Shown: piece by piece, positions 15,002 to 23,595 of the stretch | How the letters are laid out: every line of letters starts with the position of its first letter | Position numbering within the stretch: position 1 is the first letter of the stretch | Assembly (NCBI GenBank): GCA_002298995.1 | Contig: DBMO01000021.1 | Coordinates: 1-40,481, forward strand | From: Desulfarculales bacterium UBA696 | GTDB lineage: Bacteria > Desulfobacterota > Syntrophobacteria > Syntrophobacterales > Syntrophobacteraceae | DNA: 40,481 bases | Reading direction: 5' to 3' | Made by a program: the position numbers and the translations under genes | Notes under the pieces: model-generated | What the model was told of the DNA's origin: nothing | Seen by the model: only the letters and a program-made list of their open reading frames with translations | Databases searched by the model: none

Positions 15002-16681
15002 ATGTTTGACGAGAAGGTATTGCAAAACATTAAAGCTGGTAAAGAAAAGTGGGACCAGGGACCTGTTGCTAAGACCTTGGCGAAAAACCCCGAAGCAAAA
15101 CCCAATTTCACCACCATCTCCGGCGCTCCGGTTGAACGGCTCTATACCCCCCTGGATGTCAAGGGGCTGGATTATGACCGTGACTTGAGCTATCCGGGAC
15201 AGTTTCCGTTCACCCGCGGCGTGCAGCCGACCATGTACCGCGGCCGCTACTGGACGATGCGTCAGTATGCAGGGTTCGGGGATGCAAAGGGCACCAACGA
15301 GCGTTACCATTATCTGCTCAATCAGGGCCAGACCGGCCTTAGCGTGGCCTTCCAGCTCCCGACCCAGGCAGGCTACGACAGCGACCATCCCCTTTCAATG
15401 GGTGAAGTCGGCAAGGTTGGCGTGGCAATCGACCACATAGACGATATGAGGATATTGTTTAACCGCATACCCGTCGATAAAGTCACCACGTCGATGACGA
15501 TCAACGCCGCTGCAACGGTACTCCTCGGGATGTACCTTGCGATTGCCGATGAACAGGGAGTAACCTGGGACAAAGTCGGCGGCACCGTACAAAACGACGT
15601 TTTGAAGGAAATCATCTGCCGCGGCCAATATATTTATCCTCCCAAGCCGACCATGCGCCTGACAGTCGACCTGATCGAGTTCTGCCAGAAGCATGTTCCG
15701 CGCTGGAACACCATCAGCATCAGCGGCTACCATATCCGTGAGTCCGGTTCGACGGCCGCCCAGGAAATGGCATTCACCATTGCCGACGGTATTGCATACA
15801 CCCAGGCGTGTATCGAGCGCGGCATGGATGTCGACTCTTTTGCTCCGCGGCTCAGCTTCTTCTTCAACGCCTTCACGAACGTACTCGAAGAAGTTGCGAA
15901 GTTCAGAGCCGGCCGCAGATACTGGGCCAAGGTCATGAGAGACCGTTTCAAGGCAAAAGATCCGCGCTCGATGATGCTGCGCTACCATGTACAGACCGGC
16001 GGCGTTACCCTCACCGCGCAGCAGCCGCTCAACAACATCGTGCGCGTTGCGCTCCAGACCTACGCCACCGCACTCGGCGGCGGACAGTCTCTGCACACCA
16101 ATTCCTACGATGAAGCCCTCTGCTTGCCGACCCAGCAGGCGGTTACCGTGGCCCTCCGCACCCAGCAGATCGTGGCTGAGGAAAGCGGCGCCACCGATAC
16201 CATCGATCCGCTGGCGGGTTGCTACTATGTCGAGGACATGACCAACAAGATCGAGGCCGAGATCGACGACTACATCAAGAAGATCGACGCGATTGGCGGC
16301 GGTCTCAACGCCATCGATCAGGGATATATCCAGAAAGAAATCCAGAATAGCTCGTATCGTTTCCAGAAAGAAATCGAAGGCAACGAGCGGGTCTATGTCG
16401 GCATCAACAAGTACACCATGGAAGAGCCGCCTCCGACCGGACTTTTGAAGGTTGATATGTCCGTAGGCGAACAGAAGACTCTCGAACTCAAGAAGTTCCG
16501 CGCCGAAAGAGACAACGCCAAGTGGAAAGCGGCACTCGACAAACTGCGCCAGGTTTCTCAGACTAGCGAAAATGTCATGCCTTCAGTTATCGAAGCCGTT
16601 AAGGCAAAGGCAACGGTTGGCGAAATCTGCGACGTGTGGCGTGCGATCTACGGTGAGTATCGGCCGAAAGAGTTTGTGTAA
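15002..16681 (+). CDS. mcmA1: Methylmalonyl-CoA mutase, large (substrate-binding) subunit
   Basis: 559 residues from ATG 15002, with GAGGAGG seven bases upstream. It is the catalytic TIM-barrel part only. Recognisable segments are YPGQFPFTRGVQPTMYRGRY, TMRQYAGFG, LSVAFQLPTQAGYDSDHP, WNTISISGYHIRESG, RSMMLRYHVQTGGVTLTAQQ and NSYDEALCLPTQ. The B12-binding domain is absent and is coded by the next gene, so the enzyme is of the split type found in archaea and many anaerobes. It interconverts methylmalonyl-CoA and succinyl-CoA, a central step of propionate oxidation or formation. The gap to the small subunit is 53 bp, with a good GGAGG site. Confidence 0.95.
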   Translation: MFDEKVLQNIKAGKEKWDQGPVAKTLAKNPEAKPNFTTISGAPVERLYTPLDVKGLDYDRDLSYPGQFPFTRGVQPTMYRGRYWTMRQYAGFGDAKGTNERYHYLLNQGQTGLSVAFQLPTQAGYDSDHPLSMGEVGKVGVAIDHIDDMRILFNRIPVDKVTTSMTINAAATVLLGMYLAIADEQGVTWDKVGGTVQNDVLKEIICRGQYIYPPKPTMRLTVDLIEFCQKHVPRWNTISISGYHIRESGSTAAQEMAFTIADGIAYTQACIERGMDVDSFAPRLSFFFNAFTNVLEEVAKFRAGRRYWAKVMRDRFKAKDPRSMMLRYHVQTGGVTLTAQQPLNNIVRVALQTYATALGGGQSLHTNSYDEALCLPTQQAVTVALRTQQIVAEESGATDTIDPLAGCYYVEDMTNKIEAEIDDYIKKIDAIGGGLNAIDQGYIQKEIQNSSYRFQKEIEGNERVYVGINKYTMEEPPPTGLLKVDMSVGEQKTLELKKFRAERDNAKWKAALDKLRQVSQTSENVMPSVIEAVKAKATVGEICDVWRAIYGEYRPKEFV

Positions 16682-16734
16682 AATAGCTTGACCCAAACAG
16701 TTTAAGAAACTTTGCTATATCGGAGGAAAATTTC

Positions 16735-17133
16735 ATGGCCAAGAAAATTAAAATGATTATGGCAAAGCCGGGTCTCGACGGACACGATCGCGGCGCCAAA
16801 CTGCTGGCTAGAATATTTGCCGAAGCGGGAATGGAAGTGGTTTACACTGGACTTCGCCAGACCCCCGAGATGATCGTGGCGGCGGCGGAGCAGGAAGATG
16901 CGGACGTTGTGGGCCTGAGCAGTCTTTCGGGCGTTCACAACTACTTCTTCCCCAGGGTGGCCGATCTTTTGAAGCAAAAAGGCCTCAAGGACGTTCTGCT
17001 GGTCGGCGGCGGCATCATCCCGACCGAGGACTATGACGGGCTTAAGAAGGCTGGAATGTCCGCCATTTTTGGACCCGGCACTCCGACCACCGACATAGTA
17101 TCATTCATTGAAAACAACGTACGTAAGCGCTAA
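16735..17133 (+). CDS. mcmA2: Methylmalonyl-CoA mutase, small cobalamin-binding subunit
   Basis: 132 residues, the size of a stand-alone B12 domain. LDGHDRG (15-20) is the DxHxxG motif, in which His17 provides the lower cobalt ligand. SLSGVHNYFF and LLVGGGIIPTEDY complete the Rossmann-like cobalamin fold (SxL...GG). It joins the large subunit coded just upstream to form active adenosylcobalamin mutase. The start ATG has GGAGG six to seven bases ahead. A terminator at 17205-17239 separates it from meaB. Confidence 0.95.
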   Translation: MAKKIKMIMAKPGLDGHDRGAKLLARIFAEAGMEVVYTGLRQTPEMIVAAAEQEDADVVGLSSLSGVHNYFFPRVADLLKQKGLKDVLLVGGGIIPTEDYDGLKKAGMSAIFGPGTPTTDIVSFIENNVRKR

Positions 17134-17204
17134 GGATCTCGCGGGCCGCCGAAGGGCGGGTGGTTGCGCGTTCCGACCTTCAAAGGCCAGGGATTCTAAT
17201 TAAT

Positions 17205-17239
17205 GAAAACCCATCCGCCCCAAAAGCGGGTGGGTTTTC
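17205..17239 (+). terminator. Rho-independent terminator after the mutase genes
   Basis: GAAAACCCATCCGC and GCGGGTGGGTTTTC form a 14-bp near-perfect stem around a CCCAAAA loop, with TTTTC at the 3' side. It should end most transcription after the small subunit, so meaB probably has its own promoter or relies on read-through. Confidence 0.8.
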
Positions 17240-17466
17240 AAGTATTTTCCAGCCTGCCGGGTTTCCTGTTTTCGCTGCAAATTGAATCTGGGTGCAGGTA
17301 ACGTTTCATTGGGGGGCGACCTATTTCATGTCCCCCCGGCCAAGAGCGGGGAAATGCTCTTGCTGTTTTTGACGATAAGATGAGTCAGCAGCCGGACTCC
17401 ACGCCACTCCTCCCTCCCCCCGCTCGATTGGCCGCCATTGTGGGCTGCGAAAGGAACGAGATCATA
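17240..17466. promoter_or_regulatory. Leader before meaB with a second hairpin
   Basis: CAAGAGC (17341-17347) and GCTCTTG (17356-17362) form a short stem followed by CTGTTTTT, a possible weak terminator or attenuator. Just upstream, GGGGGGC and CCCCCC at about 17310-17337 form another inverted repeat. No gene is seen. Confidence 0.4.
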
Positions 17467-18444
17467 ATGGAGTATGATTACGCGACTCAAATCCTGGAGG
17501 GGTCCCCGCGCGCAGCTGCGCGACTCATCTCATGGCTCGAGGACGAAGACGAGAGGGCTTACGAATGGATGGCCAAGCTCTACCCGCATACCGGAAATGC
17601 TTACATAATCGGGATCACCGGAAGTCCCGGAGCCGGGAAGAGCACGCTTACCGACAAGCTGGCCCGCCAGATACGCAAAAGCGGACTGAAGGTTGGAATC
17701 ATTGCGGTTGACCCGTCGAGTCCCTTTACCGGCGGGGCTTTGCTCGGGGATCGGGTCCGAATGAGTGAACTTAGCATGGACCCCGACATATACATACGCA
17801 GCATGGCCACCCGCGGTTTCCTGGGAGGAATGTCCAAGGCAACCGGCGATGTCGTAAGGGTTCTCGATGCGCTCGGAAAAGACGTGATCATTATCGAGAC
17901 GGTTGGTGTCGGGCAAGACGAGGTTGACATAATCGGCATCGCGGATACCACCTGCCTGGTTCTCGTGCCGGGACTCGGGGATGCAATCCAGAGCATGAAG
18001 GCCGGTATCATGGAGATTGCCGACGTATTCGTTATAAACAAGGCTGACAAGATGGGCGCCGATCAGTTGTGCGCCGAAGTGTGTGGCCGCCTTGACATGG
18101 ATGCTCACATCAAGCCCTCCGATTGGACCCCGCTGGTGCGGTCGACGGTAGGGGTGGAAGACATCGGTATCCTGGAACTCTGGGAGGCTATAGAGTTGCA
18201 CCGCAAGTTCCTGGAGGACTCCGGTAAATTCCAGGAGAAAAGACGTCAGAGGACATATCAGGAAACCCTTCGAATGATCCATGCCGAGCTTTTCAAGGCA
18301 GTCCGCGACGCGTTGCAGGTAAACGGAAGATTGGACCGCGCCGTGGAAGATATACTTGAAGGGAAACGTGATCCATACAGTCTAATGCACAAAATAGTCA
18401 GCGAGTGGCTTTCCATTCCCCAAGCCCAAAAGGAGGCATCATGA
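17467..18444 (+). CDS. meaB: MeaB GTPase, methylmalonyl-CoA mutase chaperone
   Basis: 325 residues from ATG 17467, which fits the family N-terminus; an in-frame ATG at 17380 would add a 29-residue Pro-rich tail and has a poor site. Walker A is GSPGAGKS (52-59); then come DPSSPFTGGALLGDR, the RSMATRGFLGG switch region, ETVGVGQDE and the base motif NKAD. This is the G3E-family GTPase that loads and protects adenosylcobalamin in the mutase. Its stop overlaps the epimerase start (ATGA), so the two are translationally coupled. Confidence 0.93.
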   Translation: MEYDYATQILEGSPRAAARLISWLEDEDERAYEWMAKLYPHTGNAYIIGITGSPGAGKSTLTDKLARQIRKSGLKVGIIAVDPSSPFTGGALLGDRVRMSELSMDPDIYIRSMATRGFLGGMSKATGDVVRVLDALGKDVIIIETVGVGQDEVDIIGIADTTCLVLVPGLGDAIQSMKAGIMEIADVFVINKADKMGADQLCAEVCGRLDMDAHIKPSDWTPLVRSTVGVEDIGILELWEAIELHRKFLEDSGKFQEKRRQRTYQETLRMIHAELFKAVRDALQVNGRLDRAVEDILEGKRDPYSLMHKIVSEWLSIPQAQKEAS

Positions 18445-18842
18445 AGGTACTGAAAGTCGACCACATCGGCATCGCGGTAGGCAGCATCGAAGAAGTCAAA
18501 AAGCTCTACACTGAAGTGCTGGGGCTGGAACACCTCGGAAGCGAGACAGTTACCGAGCAAAAAGTTACGACCGCCTTCTTCCCGGTAGGCGATACCGAAG
18601 TCGAACTCCTGGAATCCACCGCACCTGACGGCCCCATAGCCAAATTCATCGAAGCCAAGGGCCAGGGCGTTCAGCACATCGCCTTCAGGGTGGACAACAT
18701 CGAAAAAGCCCTCGAAGAACTCAAGGCAAAGGGAATACGGCTGATTGATGAAAAACCCAGAAAAGGCGCCGGCGGGGCAAAAATCGCCTTCTTGCACCCC
18801 AAGTCAACTTTCGGCGTGCTGGTGGAGCTGTCGGAGAGATAA
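18441..18842 (+). CDS. mce: Methylmalonyl-CoA epimerase
   Basis: 133 residues from ATG 18441, with GGAGG upstream. It has the vicinal-oxygen-chelate fold: VDHIGIAV (metal His8), VELLEST (Glu), GQGVQHIAFRV (His) and VLVELSE (Glu) supply the metal ligands. It converts (S)- to (R)-methylmalonyl-CoA between the carboxyltransferase and the mutase. It overlaps meaB by four bases and is followed by a terminator at 18872-18896. Confidence 0.95.
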   Translation: MKVLKVDHIGIAVGSIEEVKKLYTEVLGLEHLGSETVTEQKVTTAFFPVGDTEVELLESTAPDGPIAKFIEAKGQGVQHIAFRVDNIEKALEELKAKGIRLIDEKPRKGAGGAKIAFLHPKSTFGVLVELSER

Positions 18843-18871
18843 AAATTAAAGGTTTTTTCAGATTGATTTAG

Positions 18872-18896
18872 AAATGGCGCCTCGTGCGCCATTTCC
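18872..18896 (+). terminator. Hairpin terminator after mce
   Basis: GAAATGGCGC and GCGCCATTTC form a perfect 10-bp stem around CTCGT. A 20-bp core, TGGCGCCTCGTGCGCCATTT (18876-18895), is repeated exactly at 19282-19301. Confidence 0.7.
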
Positions 18897-19281
18897 TATT
18901 TAGCAATGCAGGATGGTAGACGGTTTGGAGACTTGCCGAAAGCAGAATCGAGAACAATGTGCGGAAACTGCGGGGAAACTCCCGTCTGATCGTAAACGAG
19001 CGAGATGGAGACCTTCGGTCGAGAAAAATGGCGTGGTCGGGACGGGCTGTTGACCAAACCAGATTTGGATTCACGTCCGGGACGGTATCGAAAATCGTCA
19101 TTCCCGCCCAGAAGCGCTGCGGGAATGATGTTATTAGGCTCACGCCTGCCTATTCACTTAGCATTTTTTTGAAAAAGGCTATTTGGGCATCAGCCTCGGG
19201 AGACCACGCCATAACAGAGCGAGTAGCTCAATAATTACAAAAACCCTGCCTGAAAAGACGGGGCATATCAATGATCTGAAG
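18897..19281. other. Gene-free interval between duplicated terminators
   Basis: No gene is supported. The interval is bracketed by two copies of the same terminator hairpin and contains a reversed copy of the dispersed repeat (19099-19220). Confidence 0.6.
19099..19220 (-). repeat. Dispersed repeat, reverse copy
   Basis: The reverse complement aligns along its whole length with 40345-40481. Shared blocks are TTATGGCGT, GTCTC, GAGGCTG, AAATAGCCTTTTT, GGCAGGCGTGAGC and the ATTCCCGC ... GCTTCTGGGCGGGAAT hairpin at the end. The hairpin end resembles the ATTCCC...GGGAAT palindromes common as small mobile repeats. Confidence 0.75.
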
Positions 19282-19305
19282 TGGCGCCTCGTGCGCCATT
19301 TTCAC
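19282..19305 (-). terminator. Hairpin terminator for the DedA-like gene
   Basis: The same GGCGC-CTCGT-GCGCC stem as at 18872-18896, placed just past the stop of the minus-strand DedA-like gene. Read on the minus strand the stem lacks a strong T-run, so termination may be modest. Confidence 0.5.
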
Positions 19306-19308
19306 TTT

Positions 19309-19932
19309 CTATTTTGCGGTCTGGGCGCGCGAGTTGTTCCTGCGCGATTTGATGAATATAACAGCCGCGACAGCCAGCGCCGCCACTACCACTATGTCGA
19401 TCTGGTGGGAGTAGTTCTGAACAATCCCCCAGCGCTCCCTAAGATACATTCCGCAGACCAGGAGGAAACTGTTCCACAGGGTAGAGCCCACTATGGTTGC
19501 TGCCATGAAGGGGATAAGGGGCATCTTTCCCACTCCAGCGGGAATTGATATCAAGTGGCGGATTACGGGGACAAATCGGCTGATGAAGAGCGTAAGTATC
19601 CCTCCGCGCCTGTTGAAAAAGTTTTCGGCGCGTTCGAGGTCGTGCGGATTCAGTAAAAGGTATTTGCCGAACTTCAAGACGAATGGTTTGCCGCCGAAAT
19701 AGCCCATTGCGTAGGAGAGAAGCGAGCCGACGAGCGAGCCCATGCTGGTGGCCATGATCGCCATTTCGAGATTCCATTTCCCGTCCGCTACGAGAAATCC
19801 CACGAAAGGCATGACCGCCTCGCTCGGTATGGGAAAAATCATACTCTCGAGGGCCATTAGAAATGCGGCTCCGAAATATCCGGTCACCTCGAGACAGTAG
19901 ACGGCAAAGCACGCAACCGCGTTTGTCAGCAA
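19309..19932 (-). CDS. DedA-family membrane protein
   Basis: 207 residues from a TTG start with AGGGGG upstream. The VTT/SNARE-associated core is clear: ESMIFPIPSEAVMPFVGFLV, then GSLVGSLLSYAMGYFGGKPF, FFNRRGGILTLFISRFVPVIRHLISIPAG and a final membrane segment. The acidic Glu in the first motif and the FISRFVPxxR motif with its Arg are conserved residues of DedA proteins, which take part in proton-coupled membrane lipid (undecaprenyl phosphate/phospholipid) translocation. The next gene upstream on the same strand is a second VTT-superfamily protein. Confidence 0.88.
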   Translation of the reverse strand: MLTNAVACFAVYCLEVTGYFGAAFLMALESMIFPIPSEAVMPFVGFLVADGKWNLEMAIMATSMGSLVGSLLSYAMGYFGGKPFVLKFGKYLLLNPHDLERAENFFNRRGGILTLFISRFVPVIRHLISIPAGVGKMPLIPFMAATIVGSTLWNSFLLVCGMYLRERWGIVQNYSHQIDIVVVAALAVAAVIFIKSRRNNSRAQTAK

Positions 19933-20007
19933 AACATACCCCCTTCTTGGACGAGGTCAAATGACACGGCTCAAATCATCTGACCGAGCCGGTCTAATAC
20001 TCCTTAG

Positions 20008-20760
20008 TTAGTTGGCGTCATTATTTTGGATGTGGAGGGATTTCAGGAACGACTCTATCCTGTTGCGCAGCAAGTAAGCAACAAGAAATACCACAATTGC
20101 AATGCCTATAAGAATATAGAGCCTCCCGTACTGCTCGCACCTGATGTAGCCGCCGCCGAGTGTAAGCAGAACAGTGCCGAAGACCCGACCGACCGTGCTC
20201 ACCGTCAGGAATTCCAGAGTAGTAAGGTGCCCAAGCCCAAGTATTAAGCAAAGGTAGTCTTTCGGGAAGCCGGGCAGCAGGAAAAGCAGAAAAATGACCA
20301 CAAGGCCTTTTTTGTGCAGCACATAATCGAAGCGGTCAAGTATCGCCTTATCTACAAGCTTTTCGACAAGTGGCCTTCCGAAATGTCGCGAGAGCGCAAA
20401 AGCGATATAGGAGCCGATAGTGAGCCCAATCGTGGACAGTACGATCCCCCAGAGTACTCCGAAAAAATAGCCCCCGAGAATGCCCGATACCTCGCCGGGA
20501 ATGGGAGCAAACACAACCTGGGTTACCTGGAGGAGAATAAAACCGAGAAATGCGCCGGGGCCGAGAGACTCAAGAAATTCCCGAGCGCGTTCCTTGTCGA
20601 GAAAAATGTCTATCCAGCCCGTTTGGTAGACAATAACGCAAAACAGAGCAAAGCCGAGAAAGAAGAGAAAAAATTTTAGCCAAACCGAATTTTTCTTCTT
20701 ACTATATAGTGGGCCGAGGGGTTGCGGCTGGGAAGATCCTTTATCGGGAACATTTGTCAT
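20008..20760 (-). CDS. TVP38/TMEM64-family membrane protein (VTT domain)
   Basis: 250 residues from ATG 20760; a TTG at 20799 would extend it into the small ORF upstream. There are about six membrane segments. The VTT core reads FAPIPGEVSGILGGYFFG, then IGSYIAFALSRHFGRPLVEK and VVIFLLFLLPGFPKDYLCLILG. It is a member of the same superfamily as the adjacent DedA-like protein. The direct role is unknown; relatives are linked to lipid scrambling or membrane-stress tolerance. The ATG overlaps the stop of a 49-residue ORF (TAATG). Confidence 0.85.
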   Translation of the reverse strand: MTNVPDKGSSQPQPLGPLYSKKKNSVWLKFFLFFLGFALFCVIVYQTGWIDIFLDKERAREFLESLGPGAFLGFILLQVTQVVFAPIPGEVSGILGGYFFGVLWGIVLSTIGLTIGSYIAFALSRHFGRPLVEKLVDKAILDRFDYVLHKKGLVVIFLLFLLPGFPKDYLCLILGLGHLTTLEFLTVSTVGRVFGTVLLTLGGGYIRCEQYGRLYILIGIAIVVFLVAYLLRNRIESFLKSLHIQNNDAN

Positions 20761-20909
20761 TATTTGCGGGTCACCTTCGCGTAGATTGTAGGCTGCCAAA
20801 TATTTGCGGCGATGGATTTTACCCTGACTTCACCTGTCAGTCCACCCTCGGTACACTCCAATCTCACTATGCTGGTACCGGTCCTCAATTGCAAGACGTA
20901 TTTGGTCAT
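20760..20909 (-). CDS. Possible small protein (49 aa) translationally coupled to TVP38-like gene
   Basis: The frame runs ATG 20909-20907 to TAA 20762-20760 and ends in the TAATG overlap with the TVP38-like gene. The product starts MTKYVLQLRTGTSIVRLECT, is basic, predicted beta-rich, and has one Cys; there is no membrane segment or known motif. The upstream site (GGCGGG) is weak. The overlapping stop/start is the main evidence. It could instead be a regulatory leader ORF or chance. Confidence 0.4.
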   Translation of the reverse strand: MTKYVLQLRTGTSIVRLECTEGGLTGEVRVKSIAANIWQPTIYAKVTRK

Positions 20910-21072
20910 CGCCCGCCGCTTCGACCCGCCCAGGCCGGGCGATGCTGCCCTAAGGAAATGCCGGCTGGAGACAGTCAGGGGCCGGGAGGATGAATTTTCC
21001 CTGTTAATTTAGTAAAATTATCGGTAATAGTTTCTTAAATTGTAAGCTATTTTTTCGGGAGCGTCGAGGTGG
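20910..21072. other. Intergenic region upstream of the RelA/SpoT gene
   Basis: No gene; AT-rich from 21001 to 21055 (TTAGTAAAATTATCGG... and TAAATTGTAAGC), the likely promoter zone for the RSH gene. Confidence 0.35.
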
Positions 21073-23361
21073 ATGGCTCCCGGTGGGCTTTACTTACTTA
21101 ACCTGAAGATCGAAGCGATGGAAGAACTTACGGGGCTGGGAGAAAAAGAGGGGATTGCTTTTCCGGTATCGGCAGCGGATATGCATCTCTTTGACATAGA
21201 CGCGTATCGCACGCGTATGTCCAGGTTCCTGGACCCCGCAAACAGCAACTATTCCCTTTTTTTCGAAGCCCTGGATTTCGCCTGCGAACTGCATGCAGGG
21301 CAGCGGCGAAAATCAGGCGCGCCCTACATCAGCCATCCATGCGCGGTTGCTGAGATCCTGGCCCGTGAGATGCATTTTCGCGATCCCGTACTCCTTGCCG
21401 CCGCCCTGCTTCACGATGTGGTGGAAGACGTTCCCTGGATATCCATTGAAGACATAGAAAACAGGTTCGGGCCCAAGATAGCCGAATTGGTGGACGGACT
21501 AACAAAACTGGCCCGCTACCACCTGGACCGGGCGGCCCTCAAAGACCTCACCCACAGCAAGATATTCATCAGCGCGAGCCGCAGGCTCGGCGTGCTGATC
21601 ATTAAGCTGGCCGACCGGCTCCATAATTTGCGCACCCTTCATTTCCTTCCGCAGACAAAGCGGCAGAGAATCGCCCAGGAAACAGTCGAGGTCTATGCCC
21701 CAATTGCCGCGCGCCTCAACCTCTTTCCGCTAAAGCGCGAGCTTTATCATCTGGCCCTTTCCTTTTTGTATCCGAAAAAGAGTAAAAAAATCCTTCACCT
21801 AGTTCGCGAAATACGGGGTTCGAAGGATGTTGCCGAAATCGAGGCAACCCTGGGAAACCTGCTCTCGCAGAAAGGATTGGCCGCCGAGTTGCGCACCCGC
21901 CCAAAGGGCCTGGGAAGTTATTACAGTCCGCTGAAACGCACCCTCGATCCGCTTTTCCCAGAGAATTACGTGGATTTTGCAATAATTCTAAAATCAGACG
22001 ATGTCCTTACATGCTATTCAGTACTGGGGCTCGTCAGCAACGGTTTTGCCACGATCCCCCGAAGCGTTCGCGACTTTATCGCAAATCCGAAGCCCAACGG
22101 CTACCGCAGCCTGCATATACGGATCCACCTCAGCGGCAACAACTACCTGGTCAAGATTCGCACGGCGGACATGGAGGATTTCACTAATAACGGCGTGTTA
22201 AGGGCCTGGGATGCTCAAAAGGGGCTAAGCGACGATCATTGGCAGGAAATCAGCGAACTGCTTCGCGACATTGGCGAATACGGCGGGGCCGCACCGCAGA
22301 GGAAGGCCCTGATTCGGCTTTCCCAGACGGAGGAGATATTTACCTACAGCCCCCTGGGAGACATTTACTATCTACCCAAGGGCAGCATAGTCCTTGATTT
22401 CGCCTACCGGATTCACTCCGACCTTGGCGACTACTGCGAGGGCGCGCTGGTTAACACCGTCTGGTCGCCCGTCACCAGGGAGCTGACGGACGGGGACACC
22501 GTCGAGGTGCTCACATCCCCCGAACCCCTCGACGTCGATCCCGACCTCGAGGCGCTCTGCAAGACACCAAAGGCCCGCGCCGCAATAAATCGGCATCTCC
22601 AGCAGAGGCGGCTGCAGTTTGCCCAGCAGGCCGGCAAGGATATCCTCCTCCAGGAGATCGTGCGCCATAAACTGCCCTCATCGGTTCTGGAGAGCGAGAA
22701 TTTCCGGCTGATCCTCGAAATTCTGAACCTGAAGGACCTACAGGAACTCTATATCCACATTGGCCAGGACCTCATATCACCTCAGCTCGTTCTCTACTAC
22801 CTCGAATCTGCCCAGGGGGCTGACGACTCATGCAGGCTTCCCGACCCGGAAATGCCGATCGAATACGAGCACAACTTGGTCGGCGTATCCAGCTTGGACA
22901 AGGCTATATTCAAATTCGCCCGCTGCTGCAACCCACTCCCAGGCCAAGAGGACGTGGTGGCAATCCTTAGCGAAAGGGGAACGGCTTTCCACCGCAGGGA
23001 TTGCCTGGACCTGCACCAAAGACACTCAATCCAGCCGCAGCAGATCCTGGACGTGCGCTGGAATACCAGGGCCGTCTGGCGCCACCCGCTCGACTTCCGG
23101 ATACAAATCCTGGATCAGAACCTTCAAGACATTCTGCCGCGCCTTTCGGAGCTTCACGAACGAATACGCATTCAGCAAATAAGCAGTGCCATCGACAGGC
23201 ATGGAAACCCCACGGTGCTGCTGAACGCCATATTCCGCAGTTTCCAGGAAACAAAAGAGTTCTTCAGCCGACTACCGGCAGATCGCACCTTGGTCGACGA
23301 ATTTGCCAGGCAGGGAGGACCGGGAAGGCTCCTGCCCGATTCCCGCCAGATTGTTTCCTGA
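21073..23361 (+). CDS. RelA/SpoT homologue, hydrolase-type with degenerate synthetase site
   Basis: 762 residues, long-RSH length. The HD hydrolase is intact: HAGQRRKSGAPYISHP, LLHDVVEDV (H114 D115, E118 D119) and IKLADRLHNLRTL. The synthetase region still shows RPKGLGSYYSPLKR and PKPNGYRSLH. However, the catalytic Glu of the usual EIQIRT is replaced: the sequence is YLVKIRT with Leu359 at that place, AIRCV-type Arg is Leu, and GVAAHW reads GVLRAW. TGS (~400-470), the CC/zinc-like domain (ARCCNPLPGQEDVVAILSER) and an ACT-like end follow. It should therefore mainly degrade (p)ppGpp. ATG 21073 is used; ATG 21118 is an alternative. Confidence 0.88.
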   Translation: MAPGGLYLLNLKIEAMEELTGLGEKEGIAFPVSAADMHLFDIDAYRTRMSRFLDPANSNYSLFFEALDFACELHAGQRRKSGAPYISHPCAVAEILAREMHFRDPVLLAAALLHDVVEDVPWISIEDIENRFGPKIAELVDGLTKLARYHLDRAALKDLTHSKIFISASRRLGVLIIKLADRLHNLRTLHFLPQTKRQRIAQETVEVYAPIAARLNLFPLKRELYHLALSFLYPKKSKKILHLVREIRGSKDVAEIEATLGNLLSQKGLAAELRTRPKGLGSYYSPLKRTLDPLFPENYVDFAIILKSDDVLTCYSVLGLVSNGFATIPRSVRDFIANPKPNGYRSLHIRIHLSGNNYLVKIRTADMEDFTNNGVLRAWDAQKGLSDDHWQEISELLRDIGEYGGAAPQRKALIRLSQTEEIFTYSPLGDIYYLPKGSIVLDFAYRIHSDLGDYCEGALVNTVWSPVTRELTDGDTVEVLTSPEPLDVDPDLEALCKTPKARAAINRHLQQRRLQFAQQAGKDILLQEIVRHKLPSSVLESENFRLILEILNLKDLQELYIHIGQDLISPQLVLYYLESAQGADDSCRLPDPEMPIEYEHNLVGVSSLDKAIFKFARCCNPLPGQEDVVAILSERGTAFHRRDCLDLHQRHSIQPQQILDVRWNTRAVWRHPLDFRIQILDQNLQDILPRLSELHERIRIQQISSAIDRHGNPTVLLNAIFRSFQETKEFFSRLPADRTLVDEFARQGGPGRLLPDSRQIVS

Positions 23362-23595
23362 GCGTTGTTAAAGCCGTGCTCGGCTGTCGGCGCTTCGGCC
23401 GATGCTATCCGAAATAGCAAACGAGATCCAAACGGACCACGAACAAATTGTCTCTAATTTTTTCCTGTTCCATATTACTGCCGATGATTTATTCTTGAAA
23501 CGTGGTAGAAATATGCGCGCGAACCGCAGCGGTTTCGCAAGGTCTAAAACTCCAGACAATCAATGTTGCAACCCGGATCGTAAGGAGCCCGAAAA

